NCBI RefSeq assembly: GCF_001411495.1
Contig: NZ_CP012982.1
Span: forward strand, 372,001-436,000
Direction of reading: 5' to 3'
DNA length: 64,000 nucleotides
Origin: Burkholderia cepacia ATCC 25416
GTDB taxonomy: Bacteria > Pseudomonadota > Gammaproteobacteria > Burkholderiales > Burkholderiaceae
Shown: in pieces, positions 1-8,093 of the stretch
Layout of the letters: each line of letters opens with the position of its first letter
How positions within the stretch are numbered: position 1 is the first letter of the stretch
Translations under genes and position numbers: made by a program
The notes under the pieces: generated by a model
The model's database searches: none
The model's input: the letters and a program-made list of their open reading frames with translations, nothing else
Told to the model about the DNA's origin: nothing

Positions 1-1
1 C

Positions 2-826
2 GTATCGGGCCTCGGCGCGATCCCCGGCACTGCGCGCGTCGGCGGGTTCGCGCTGGTCGCCGCCCCGTGCGTGTTCGTCACCGGGATGTTCGGGCAAAAC
101 GCGTTCCTGACCGCGTCGTGCGCGGCGCTGGCCGTCTGCTGGGCTGACCGCCGGCCGATGTGGGCCGGCCTCTGCATCGGCCTGCTGTCGGCCAAGCCGC
201 AACTGGCGCTGCTGTTCCCGTTCGTGCTGATCGCCACGCGCGCATGGCGCACGATCGCGTGGGCCGCGCTCGCCACCACCGCGTTCGCCGCATTGAGCGT
301 CCTCGTCTGCGGCGTCGAGTCGCTCCATCGGTTCGTCGCCGGCACCGCGCTCGCGCGGTCGCTCCTCCTCGAGCAAGGTGTCGTGTTCTGGCTCGCGTCG
401 CCGGCACCGTTCGCCGCCTTCCGGCTCGCGGGCCTGACGCCCGGGCTCGCGTATGCCGCGCAGGCGTGCATCGCGGCGCTGGCGATCGCAGCCGCCTGCA
501 TCGTGTGGACGCGTTCGCGCGACATCCGCATGCGTGCCGCCGTCCTAGCGGTCGCGACGCTCGCGGCGAACCCTTACGTGTGGCACTACGAGCTCGCATG
601 GCTCGGCATCGCGATCGCGTGCATGCTGGCGACCGGCTGGCAGGACGGCTGGCTGCGCGGCGAGCAGGCCGCGATCGCGCTCATGTGGCTGCTGCCGATC
701 GTCGAATACCTGAACCCGTGGCTGCAATGGCCGCAGATCGGCCCGGCCGTGACGCTGTTCGCACTCCTCCTGCTGCTGCGCCGCGCCGGCCCGCGCACTC
801 ACAACGCGAGCCGCGGCGGCACGTAG
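2..826 (+). CDS. GT87 (DUF2029) family membrane glycosyltransferase, 3' part
   Basis: The reading frame is open from the window edge, so the N-terminus is missing; the visible part is about 274 residues. It is very hydrophobic, with at least six likely membrane segments. It contains the motifs GQNAFL and SAKPQLALLFP followed by a long loop, the pattern of the GT87/DUF2029 family of polyprenyl-phosphate-sugar glycosyltransferases. These act at the cytoplasmic membrane in glycan assembly. The substrate cannot be read from the sequence. It converges on and overlaps tadG by 28 bp, so no separate terminator is visible. An ATG or GTG inside the visible frame (for example at 71) is unlikely to be the real start. 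Confidence 0.7.
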   Translation, partial: VSGLGAIPGTARVGGFALVAAPCVFVTGMFGQNAFLTASCAALAVCWADRRPMWAGLCIGLLSAKPQLALLFPFVLIATRAWRTIAWAALATTAFAALSVLVCGVESLHRFVAGTALARSLLLEQGVVFWLASPAPFAAFRLAGLTPGLAYAAQACIAALAIAAACIVWTRSRDIRMRAAVLAVATLAANPYVWHYELAWLGIAIACMLATGWQDGWLRGEQAAIALMWLLPIVEYLNPWLQWPQIGPAVTLFALLLLLRRAGPRTHNASRGGT

Positions 827-1839
827 ACGCCGTAGTACGGCCCGACGCCGGTCCCTGAGCCCGACATCTTCACGCCGGCGACGAAGTGGCCCTGGATGTA
901 CTTGTACGTGCCGCCGAGCGACACATCGACATGGAACGGCGCGAACGCGACGATCGGCACGGTGGTGCTGGTCGCGGTCTGCGTGACGACCGGCAGCACC
1001 ACCGTCGTGCCGACCGGCACCGACGTATAGAGCGTCGCCTTCACGCCGGTCGCGAGATTGATGCTGTCGCCGATGTTGAGCGCCGTCGGGTTGCCGGTCG
1101 CCATCAGGTTGCCCATCGTCGTCGTGTCGGTCGCGGTCGACTGGAACGAGGTCCACTGCCCGCCCATGCAGAGCAGGCCGTAGACCTGGCCGTTCGTGAT
1201 CGAGAACTCGTACGGCTGGCCGGTCAGCGGATTGATCAGCGGCTGGTTGGTCGCGGCGTTCCAGTACAGGTTGTACACGCACTGGTCGATCGCAACCGGA
1301 AACAGCGCGCCGGCCGCCACCCCGCCCGGCGCCGCCAGCACCGCCACCGCGGTCGCGCTGCCGGAGGCGCCGGGAATCCCGAGCAGCCCGCCGAGCAGCA
1401 GCGGAATCGAGCCGCCGTTCACGCCGGGCGCGCGCGACACGGTGACCTGCACCGCCGGCACGTCGTAGGTGCCGGGCGTGATGGTCGTCGGCTGCATCGA
1501 CGCGGGATTGCGCGTCACGTTCCAGTATCCGGTGGTCACCGTGCCGGTCGACAGCGCCGCACCGGCCGCCGAGTTCCGCGCGATCACGCCGTTCGCCGCC
1601 GGCGCGGCCTGCGACCAGTTCACCGCGCCGCCGCTCGGCGACATCATTGCATCGGCCCCCGCGAGCGCGGCCGCATCGGCCGCGTTCTGCAACTGGTTGT
1701 TCACCGTGACCACCCACGCAATGTCGATCGCCAGCGCGCCGAACGACAGCAGCGGAATCAGGAACATCAGGAAGAACAGCGCGACCGAACCGCGCTGCCG
1801 CGCGGGGCCGGCGGGTTGCGTTGCGCGAACGTCATTCAT
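799..1839 (-). CDS. tadG: TadG-like pseudopilin / pilus assembly protein
   Basis: This 346-residue protein is the last gene of the tad operon. Residues about 18-40 form one membrane segment (VALFFLMFLIPLLSFGALA), followed by a TadE/G-type stretch (NNQLQNAADAAALAGA). The remainder is a Thr/Ser/Gly-rich periplasmic domain, as in TadG proteins that act with TadE as minor pseudopilins in Flp pilus assembly. The start overlaps the tadE stop by 8 bp (ATGAATGAC), so translation is probably coupled. The gene ends inside the convergent glycosyltransferase gene. The family call rests on the N-terminal motif and position; the large C-terminal domain was not recognised separately. Confidence 0.85.
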   Translation of the reverse strand: MNDVRATQPAGPARQRGSVALFFLMFLIPLLSFGALAIDIAWVVTVNNQLQNAADAAALAGADAMMSPSGGAVNWSQAAPAANGVIARNSAAGAALSTGTVTTGYWNVTRNPASMQPTTITPGTYDVPAVQVTVSRAPGVNGGSIPLLLGGLLGIPGASGSATAVAVLAAPGGVAAGALFPVAIDQCVYNLYWNAATNQPLINPLTGQPYEFSITNGQVYGLLCMGGQWTSFQSTATDTTTMGNLMATGNPTALNIGDSINLATGVKATLYTSVPVGTTVVLPVVTQTATSTTVPIVAFAPFHVDVSLGGTYKYIQGHFVAGVKMSGSGTGVGPYYGVYVPPRLAL

Positions 1840-2260
1840 AGAGCATCACCGAAGTCGCCGAGACCGTCACCGGGCCGGTGAGCGCGCTGAACGCGGAACC
1901 CAGCACGAGCCCCGTATACGTGTAGGTCACGGTCACCGTCAGCGCGGTGCCCGACGTCGTGCCGTTCGCCTGCGTCACGGTCACCGCCGGGGTGGTCGCG
2001 GTGCCGCCGGTGATCAGGCTGTTCTGCATCGCGTTCTGCGCGATGCCCGCGATCTGCGTCGTGGTCAGCATCGGCACGCGCAGCACGACGCCGGCCCGCG
2101 CGGCCTCGCGGCTCGCGTTCGTGATGACGGCCTTGTCGCACAGGATCAGGCTCGTGTCGATGATGCCGATCAGCACCATCAGCAGGAACGGCAGCATCAG
2201 CACGAATTCGAGAGACACGACGCCGCGCGCGCGGCGGGCGCCGGTCGCCCCGCGTGTCAT
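1832..2260 (-). CDS. tadE: TadE-like minor pseudopilin
   Basis: This 142-residue protein has a short basic N-terminus, then VVSLEFVLMLPFLLMVL and IIDTSLIL, the TadE signature with a single N-terminal membrane helix and the Glu after the pseudopilin cleavage region. Its C-terminal periplasmic part is Thr/Val-rich. TadE is processed by the prepilin peptidase and is needed for Flp pilus assembly. The start was placed at 2260 because the ATGA there overlaps the tadD stop. A longer reading up to 2503 is only the antisense of tadD. Confidence 0.88.
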   Translation of the reverse strand: MTRGATGARRARGVVSLEFVLMLPFLLMVLIGIIDTSLILCDKAVITNASREAARAGVVLRVPMLTTTQIAGIAQNAMQNSLITGGTATTPAVTVTQANGTTSGTALTVTVTYTYTGLVLGSAFSALTGPVTVSATSVMLYE

Positions 2261-3126
2261 TTTGCGGCCCCCGCATCCGGCGGCGCGACGCCCGGCTCCA
2301 GCGCCGCGCCGGACATCGGCGGCGCGGCGCTGGAGCCGCCGGCACCGCCCCCGCGCGACGCGAGCCGCGCGCGCACCGCCTGGTAGAAGCGCAGGTTGTC
2401 GGCCACCGCCGACGCGGGCAAATCCGCGGACAGCAGCTTCTTCGCCGAATCGGTATTGCCGAGCACGCCGTACGCGAACGCGAGGTTCTGGCGCGCCTGC
2501 CACGGCGCGGACGGCAGCCCGGCGACGTCGAGCAGCACGTTCACGCCCTCGCGCGGCCGGTTGCTCAGCACGAGCGACAGCCCGAGGTCGACGCGCAGCC
2601 CCTGCGCGTCCGGGTGCGCGCGCAGCGCGTCGCGATACACGACCTGCGCATCCGCATGACGCCCCTGCAGGTCGAGCACGGTGCCGAGCCCTTCCGCCGC
2701 GAGCGGATGGTTCGGCTGCGCGGCCAGCAGGTCGCGATAGCGCTGCGCGGCTTCGTCCAGACGCCGCTGCCGCAACGCGACGCGCGCGAGCCCGAGCCGC
2801 GGGCCGAGCTCGGCAGGCGCCTGCCGCTGCGCCTCGTCGTAGAAGATCCGCGCGCGCTCCAGGTCGCCCGCGCGATAGTTGACGTCGCCGAGCCCCAGGC
2901 GCGCCGCGAGCGATTCGGGATGCTTCGCGAGCACCTTCTCGTACAGCGTCGATGCGAGATCGACGTTACCGCCGGCGAGCGCGCTGTCCGCGATGCGCAG
3001 CTCGGCCTGCGGGTCGTCGCTCTTGTGCGACAGCACCGGCCGCGTCTGGATGCCCGGCGCGCAGCCGCCGGCCAGCACCGGCAGCACGGCCGCGAGCGCG
3101 AACGCACGTACGACGGATCGTGTCAT
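2257..3126 (-). CDS. tadD: TadD-like TPR lipoprotein
   Basis: This 289-residue protein starts with a lipoprotein signal (AVLPVLAGGC, lipobox cysteine near residue 19). A run of tetratricopeptide-type helices follows, for example LASTLYEKVLAKHPESLAAR and EAAQRYRDLLAAQPNHPLAA. TadD proteins are TPR lipoproteins that help localise or assemble the tad secretin and basal body. The C-terminus ends in a Gly/Ala/Pro-rich tail. The start at 3126 overlaps the tadC stop at an ATGA, and the stop overlaps the tadE start in the same way. Confidence 0.88.
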   Translation of the reverse strand: MTRSVVRAFALAAVLPVLAGGCAPGIQTRPVLSHKSDDPQAELRIADSALAGGNVDLASTLYEKVLAKHPESLAARLGLGDVNYRAGDLERARIFYDEAQRQAPAELGPRLGLARVALRQRRLDEAAQRYRDLLAAQPNHPLAAEGLGTVLDLQGRHADAQVVYRDALRAHPDAQGLRVDLGLSLVLSNRPREGVNVLLDVAGLPSAPWQARQNLAFAYGVLGNTDSAKKLLSADLPASAVADNLRFYQAVRARLASRGGGAGGSSAAPPMSGAALEPGVAPPDAGAAK

Positions 3127-4067
3127 CTGAATACCTCGAGCAGGCGAATCGCCGCCGGGCCCGCCGCGATCAGGCACACCGTCGGCAGGATGAACAGCAT
3201 CATCGGCAACGTGATCTTCGGCGCCAGCTTCGCGGCCCGTTCCTCGAGCGCGACGATCTGCTCGGTGCGCTCGGTGCGCGACAGGGTGCGCAGCGCCTGC
3301 GTGATCGGCGTGCCGAAGCGCTGCGACTGGGTGAGCGTCGTCGCGAGCGAACGCGCCGACGTGAAATCGACGCGCGTCGCGAAATGCGCGAGCGTCGCGG
3401 ACACGTCGCCGCTCAGCGTGAGCTCGTCCGCGCACACCGTCAGCTCGTCGGCGAGCGGCGGGCAGATGCGCGACAGTTCGTGCGCGACGCGCCGAATGCC
3501 CGACGCGAGGCTGTTGCCGGCCATCGTGCAGATCACCAGCAGGTCGAGCGCGTCCGGAAAGCACGCGGCGATGAGCCGCCGCCGCCGCCGGATCATCGCG
3601 CCGAGCACGTATTCCGGCACGATCACGCCGACCACGAACGCGGCGACCATCGCCAGCGCCCGGATCACGAAGTATTCGCCGAAGCGCGGAATCAGCGGGC
3701 TGAACACGATCGCGCCGCATGCGAACAGCACGCCGCAGCTCAGCTTGATCCCGATCATCGACGACACCGCGCGGCGCTCGCGAAAACCCGCGCGTGTCAG
3801 TTGCAGGCCGAGCTTCACGCGCTGCATCGGGTCGAGCACCGGCAGCCGTTCGCCCAGCTGCGCGAGCCGGCGCGTCAGGTCCTGGCGAACGCCGCCCGGC
3901 TGCAGCCACCCCGTCACGGGTACCGGCGGGTGCTGCCCGGCAGCCTGCCGCACACGCGCGGCGATCCGCTGGCGGGTGCCGCCGCCGGGTCTGCCGAGCG
4001 CCGCCGCGACACAGGCGAGCAACAGCAGCAATTCGAAGCCGCGGGCGGCCAGCATCGACATCGTCAT
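3123..4067 (-). CDS. tadC: TadC inner-membrane platform protein
   Basis: This 314-residue T2SSF/GspF-domain protein has an N-terminal membrane helix, a central pair of helices near residues 110-150 and a C-terminal helix (ITLPMMLFILPTVCLIAAGPA). The soluble domain carries the family pattern PDALDLLVICTMAGNSLASG and later FGTPITQALRTLS. TadC pairs with TadB as the inner-membrane platform on which the TadA ATPase drives pilus assembly. The start at 4067 forms an ATGA overlap with tadB. Confidence 0.92.
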   Translation of the reverse strand: MTMSMLAARGFELLLLLACVAAALGRPGGGTRQRIAARVRQAAGQHPPVPVTGWLQPGGVRQDLTRRLAQLGERLPVLDPMQRVKLGLQLTRAGFRERRAVSSMIGIKLSCGVLFACGAIVFSPLIPRFGEYFVIRALAMVAAFVVGVIVPEYVLGAMIRRRRRLIAACFPDALDLLVICTMAGNSLASGIRRVAHELSRICPPLADELTVCADELTLSGDVSATLAHFATRVDFTSARSLATTLTQSQRFGTPITQALRTLSRTERTEQIVALEERAAKLAPKITLPMMLFILPTVCLIAAGPAAIRLLEVFR

Positions 4068-5041
4068 CGCGCGGTATCCAGTTTCGAGATCTTGCGGATC
4101 ACCAGCAGGCCGACCGTCAGCAACCCGGCCGCGATCGTCAGCATCGTGTTCCCCGCGTGCGTCGAGAACAGCAGCATCACGTAGTCGCGGTTCACGAGGA
4201 ACAGCGCGCCGATCATCACGAACGGCACCGCCGAAATGATGTTCGTCGTGATGCGCCCCTCGGCGGTCAGCGCGCGGGTCTTCAGGCGGATGTCGCGGCG
4301 CGTGCGGATGATGCTCGACAGCTCGTCGAGCGTTTCGCCGAGGCTGCCGCCGGTCTCGCGCTGCAGCAGCAGGTAGACGGTGAAGAACGAGAAGTCCGCG
4401 ATCATCAGCCGGTCCCCCGCCTGCGTCAGCACGTCCTTGAGATCCGCGCCGACGCGCAGGCTGTCGCCCATCGAACGGAACGTCGCGCGCACCGGTTCGG
4501 CCGCGCCGTCGCCGACCATGCCGATCGCCTGCGTGACCGGAATCCCCGCGCGCACGGCCCGCACGATCACGTCGATCGCGTCCGGGAACGCTTCGAGAAA
4601 GCGCACCCGGAACCGGTCGACCAGCGCGCGGTAGCTGGCGCGCATCGCGACCAGCGGCAACCCGGCATAGATCAGCGGACGCAGGAAGTCCGGCGGCCCG
4701 ATCAGCTTCACCGCGATGATCGCCGCGATCGCACCGGCGATCGTGCTCGCGACGACGATCCTCACCCCACCCTTGCCGCCGACCGCGCGCACCCGCGTCA
4801 CGCGGCGTTGCAGCCATGCGCGCAGGCGCCCTTGCCGGCGCTCGAGGTTGAACAGCGCGACGCCGGGCGCGGCGGACGCGTGCCCGGCGTGCCCGGCGAG
4901 CGACGGCGACAGCTTGCGCATCCGTGCGCGGATGCGCTGCGCCGGATGATGGCTCGCGCGATCGAACAGCGACGACAGCACGAGCCCGATCGCGAGGATC
5001 GTCACGAACCCGCCCACCGCGAACAGGTCGGCGGCCCTCAT
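4064..5041 (-). CDS. tadB: TadB inner-membrane platform protein
   Basis: This 325-residue T2SSF-domain protein begins with a membrane helix (VGGFVTILAIGLVLSSLF), has two central helices, the soluble motif FPDAIDVIVRAVRAGIPVTQA, and two C-terminal helices. It pairs with TadC in the Flp pilus basal platform. The region near residue 230 (ETGGSLGETLDELSSIIR) is the usual TadB/GspF signature. The start at 5041 overlaps the tadA stop at an ATGA, keeping tadA, tadB, tadC and tadD translationally linked. Confidence 0.92.
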   Translation of the reverse strand: MRAADLFAVGGFVTILAIGLVLSSLFDRASHHPAQRIRARMRKLSPSLAGHAGHASAAPGVALFNLERRQGRLRAWLQRRVTRVRAVGGKGGVRIVVASTIAGAIAAIIAVKLIGPPDFLRPLIYAGLPLVAMRASYRALVDRFRVRFLEAFPDAIDVIVRAVRAGIPVTQAIGMVGDGAAEPVRATFRSMGDSLRVGADLKDVLTQAGDRLMIADFSFFTVYLLLQRETGGSLGETLDELSSIIRTRRDIRLKTRALTAEGRITTNIISAVPFVMIGALFLVNRDYVMLLFSTHAGNTMLTIAAGLLTVGLLVIRKISKLDTAR

Positions 5042-6456
5042 TGCCGGAAGACCTCCGCGAGCGCATCCTCGACGCCGTAATACGCGGCACGCGCCGCGAA
5101 TCCCGGCCGCAACGGCGATGCCTCGAACACGCCCTTCACCGCATCGCGCGTCGTGTCGCCTTCCTGGCGGAACACGAACAGGTCCTGCGTGATGACCACC
5201 TCGCCTTCCATCCCGACGATCTCGGTGATCCGCGTCACGCGCCGCACCCCGTCGCGCATCCGTTCGATCTGCACGAACAGGTGCACGGCGCTCGCGATCT
5301 GGCGGCGGATCGACAGCAGTTGCAGGTTCGCGTTCGCCATCATGACCATGCTCTCGAGCCGGCTGATCGCATCGCGCGGCGAATTCGCGTGAATCGTCGT
5401 CATCGAGCCGTCGTGCCCCGTGTTCATCGCCTGGAGCACGTCGAACGCCTCGGGGCCGCGAATCTCGCCGAGGATGATGCGGTCGGGCCGCATCCGCAGC
5501 GCGTTGCGCACGAGATCGCGCTGCGAGATCCCGCCGAGCCCCTCGGTATTTTCCGGGCGCGTCTCGAGGCTCACGACGTGCGGCTGCAGCAACTGCAGCT
5601 CGGCGGCATCCTCGATCGTCACGATCCGTTCGTGCTGCTCGATATGCTGCGACAGCGCGTTGAGCAGCGTCGTCTTGCCCGAGCCGGTGCCGCCCGAGAT
5701 CACGATGTTCAGCCGGCACGCGCACGCGACCTTCAGCACCTGCAGCATCGAATGCGAGATGTTGCCCTGCTGCGCCATCCGCGCGAGCGTGATGTCGCGC
5801 TTCGCGAACTTGCGGATCGAGATCGACGGCCCGCGCATCGCGATCGGCGGCAGCACGACGTTCACGCGGCTGCCGTCGGCGAGCCGCGCATCGACCATCG
5901 GGCTGCTCTCGTCGACGCGCCGCCCCACCGCCGCCGCGATCCGCTGCGCGACGCTCGCCACGTGCGCGTCGTCGCGGAACTTCAGCGACGTGAGCTCGAG
6001 CCGGCCCGCGCGCTCCACGTACACCTGGTCGGGCCCGTTGACGAGGATGTCGGTGACCGTGTCGTCGGCCAGCAGCGGCTCGATCGGCCCGACGCCGAAC
6101 ATGTCGTTCAGGATCGCATCGACGATCAGCACCTGCTCGCCGGCCGTGATCTTCAGGCGCTCGCGCTCGACCGTGTGCGCGGCCACCTGCTCGATGCCCG
6201 CGCGCACCTCGTCGCGCGTCTTCATCAGTGCCGCCGACATGTTCATCGACGTGAACACCGCGTGGCGGATCGCATCGAACTTGCTCGACCGGATCAGCGC
6301 CTCGTGGGTATCGGCCGCCACGGGCGCACGCGCCGATGCCGACGCGGGTGCCGGTGCTTCCGCCGGAGCCGACGCCGGTGCCGGCTCGTGCGCCACGGCG
6401 GGCGTCGCGGCCGACACGGGGTTCGCCGGCGGCCGGTTGCGGGTACCGAACGTCAC
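5038..6456 (-). CDS. tadA: TadA/CpaF secretion ATPase
   Basis: This 472-residue type II/IV secretion ATPase powers Flp pilus extension. An Ala/Pro-rich N-terminal extension (residues 10-50) precedes an N-terminal domain containing EPLLADDTVTDILVNGPDQV. Walker A (GGTGSGKTT) lies at about 255-263, the Asp box region follows (TIEDAAELQL), then the Walker B/His box region RPDRIILGEIRGPEAFDVL and GHDGSMTTIHANS. The start is a GTG at 6456, chosen because GGAGGAAGGG lies just upstream and the GTGA overlaps the tadZ stop. No ATG precedes the conserved region in frame. Confidence 0.95.
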   Translation of the reverse strand: MTFGTRNRPPANPVSAATPAVAHEPAPASAPAEAPAPASASARAPVAADTHEALIRSSKFDAIRHAVFTSMNMSAALMKTRDEVRAGIEQVAAHTVERERLKITAGEQVLIVDAILNDMFGVGPIEPLLADDTVTDILVNGPDQVYVERAGRLELTSLKFRDDAHVASVAQRIAAAVGRRVDESSPMVDARLADGSRVNVVLPPIAMRGPSISIRKFAKRDITLARMAQQGNISHSMLQVLKVACACRLNIVISGGTGSGKTTLLNALSQHIEQHERIVTIEDAAELQLLQPHVVSLETRPENTEGLGGISQRDLVRNALRMRPDRIILGEIRGPEAFDVLQAMNTGHDGSMTTIHANSPRDAISRLESMVMMANANLQLLSIRRQIASAVHLFVQIERMRDGVRRVTRITEIVGMEGEVVITQDLFVFRQEGDTTRDAVKGVFEASPLRPGFAARAAYYGVEDALAEVFRQ

Positions 6457-7676
6457 GATCCCTTCCTCCACTTGACGAGCCGCGCATACCACGGCTCGGC
6501 GACGGCCATCGGCTCGCCGGTGATGCCGTTCGCGAGCTGCCGGATCTGATCCACGAAGCCGTGCCGCTTCGCGCCGTCGATCGGCTCGCCGAGATTCTCG
6601 GCGACGGCGAGCGTCTGCGGCTCGTGCGGCAGTTCGTGCAGCGGCGCGCCGCCGAACGCCTCCTCGAAATCGACCGGCTCGACACGGCCCGCGACGGGCG
6701 CGAGCGGGTTGTTCAGCACCATCGACAGCAGCCGCTCGCCGGGCAGTTCCCGCACGAAGCGCACGAGCCGCGCGGCCTCGTATGCGGCATGCACCGAGCG
6801 GTCGACCACGACATGGACGAGATCGGACGCGACGAGCGCGTCCTCGAGCAGCTTGCCGGCGCCGCTCCCGACGTCGAACAGCACGTAGTGGAAGCGGTCC
6901 TTCAGCATGTCGACCAGGCGCGCGACGGCCTCGTCGCCCACCGGGGTGTCGGCGCCATACGCCAGCTCGGCGGACAGCACGTGCAGCCGGTCGCCCTTCG
7001 TGACGAACATGCGCTCGAACAACGCGTCGTCGGGGCGCTGCCCCATGTTCAGCAGTTCGATCAGCCCGTTGTTGCTGGACAGCCCGAACATCGAGTTCGC
7101 GCCGCCGCCGTGCAGGTTCAGGTCGACATAGGCCACGCGGCGGCGCTTCTCGCCCGCCAGGAAGCGCGCGAGGCTCACCGTGATCGTGGTCGCGCCGACG
7201 CCGCCGCGGGCGCCGACGAAGCTGACGACCTTGCCGGTACGCGCCTGGACGACCGATTCCGTGGCCGTCAGCGCGCGCCGCATCAACTCGACGGTCAGCG
7301 GCTTGACGATGTAGTCCTGCACGCCGATGCCGAGCAGGTTGCGAAACAGCCCGACGTCGTTCTGCGTACCGATCGCGATGACGCGCACCGACGGGTCGCA
7401 CACGTCGGCGAGCCGCATCAGGTCCGACACCGGCAGCACCGAATCCGACACGTCGATGACGAGCTGGCGCGGCGAACGCTCGTACTGCTGCAGGAGCCGG
7501 ATCGCATCGTCGCAGGTGCCCGCCTGCAGATGGGTGCGCGTGATCGACAGCTCCTGCGCGACGCGACGTATCACGTCCTCGCTGCCCGGATCGGTGACGA
7601 CCGCGACGAGATCGGCCGCCCCCGCGGACGCGGCGCGCCGGGTGTGCTGGCGATCGAGGAGGTTCATGGGCGGCAT
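6453..7676 (-). CDS. tadZ: TadZ/CpaE pilus localisation ATPase
   Basis: This 407-residue protein has an N-terminal receiver-like domain (residues about 20-140) and a C-terminal MinD/ParA-like domain. TadZ/CpaE proteins mark the assembly site for the Flp pilus. The deviant Walker A reads VGARGGVGATTIT, so both lysines of the MinD pattern (KGGVGKTT) are replaced. Atypical Walker A motifs are known in TadZ/CpaE, and this copy probably binds nucleotide without classical hydrolysis. It is followed directly by tadA with a 4-bp overlap. The receiver-like half keeps a DVSD segment but was not checked for phosphorylation residues. Confidence 0.9.
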   Translation of the reverse strand: MPPMNLLDRQHTRRAASAGAADLVAVVTDPGSEDVIRRVAQELSITRTHLQAGTCDDAIRLLQQYERSPRQLVIDVSDSVLPVSDLMRLADVCDPSVRVIAIGTQNDVGLFRNLLGIGVQDYIVKPLTVELMRRALTATESVVQARTGKVVSFVGARGGVGATTITVSLARFLAGEKRRRVAYVDLNLHGGGANSMFGLSSNNGLIELLNMGQRPDDALFERMFVTKGDRLHVLSAELAYGADTPVGDEAVARLVDMLKDRFHYVLFDVGSGAGKLLEDALVASDLVHVVVDRSVHAAYEAARLVRFVRELPGERLLSMVLNNPLAPVAGRVEPVDFEEAFGGAPLHELPHEPQTLAVAENLGEPIDGAKRHGFVDQIRQLANGITGEPMAVAEPWYARLVKWRKGS

Positions 7677-7697
7677 CGTGATGGCATCCGGGTCGGT

Positions 7698-8078
7698 TCA
7701 ATGGCCGGGCGAGCCGGTCGTCAGCGTCTTGCCGGGCGTCGGCTGCTTCACGCGATCCTCGACGTAGCGGCGCACCGCGTCGGCCGCGGCCTGCGCGTCC
7801 GCGCCGCCGTACGGCACGGGCGCGACGAGATCCTCCGGCCGTGCAAGCATCGCCGCGAGGTTCGAGTACGTCGCGCAGCCGAACGGCACACCGGGCCGCG
7901 CGTACCCCGCGTCGACGAGATGCGACGGCTGCATCAGCGTCGCGCAATCGGGCGGCACCGCGCGCGCGCCGTCGAAGCCGATCGTCCGCGCATCGGGCAG
8001 GTTGACCGGCGGCGGCGCCGACAGGCAGCCCGCGAGCCCCAGCGGCAGCAGTGCGGCAACGATCGATCGGGTTCGCAT
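7698..8078 (-). CDS. Short CpaD-like pilus lipoprotein
   Basis: This 126-residue protein has a lipobox (PLGLAGC, cysteine near residue 18) and the CpaD family stretch PFGCATYSNLAAMLARPEDL with a conserved cysteine and asparagine. CpaD proteins are outer-membrane-associated components of Flp/tad pilus systems. This one is shorter than the roughly 200-residue proteins of alphaproteobacteria, so it may be a minimal form rather than a truncation: start and stop are clean and it fits between the secretin and tadZ genes with short gaps (15 and 21 bp). Confidence 0.75.
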   Translation of the reverse strand: MRTRSIVAALLPLGLAGCLSAPPPVNLPDARTIGFDGARAVPPDCATLMQPSHLVDAGYARPGVPFGCATYSNLAAMLARPEDLVAPVPYGGADAQAAADAVRRYVEDRVKQPTPGKTLTTGSPGH

Positions 8079-8093
8079 GGGCGCGCCTCCGGT

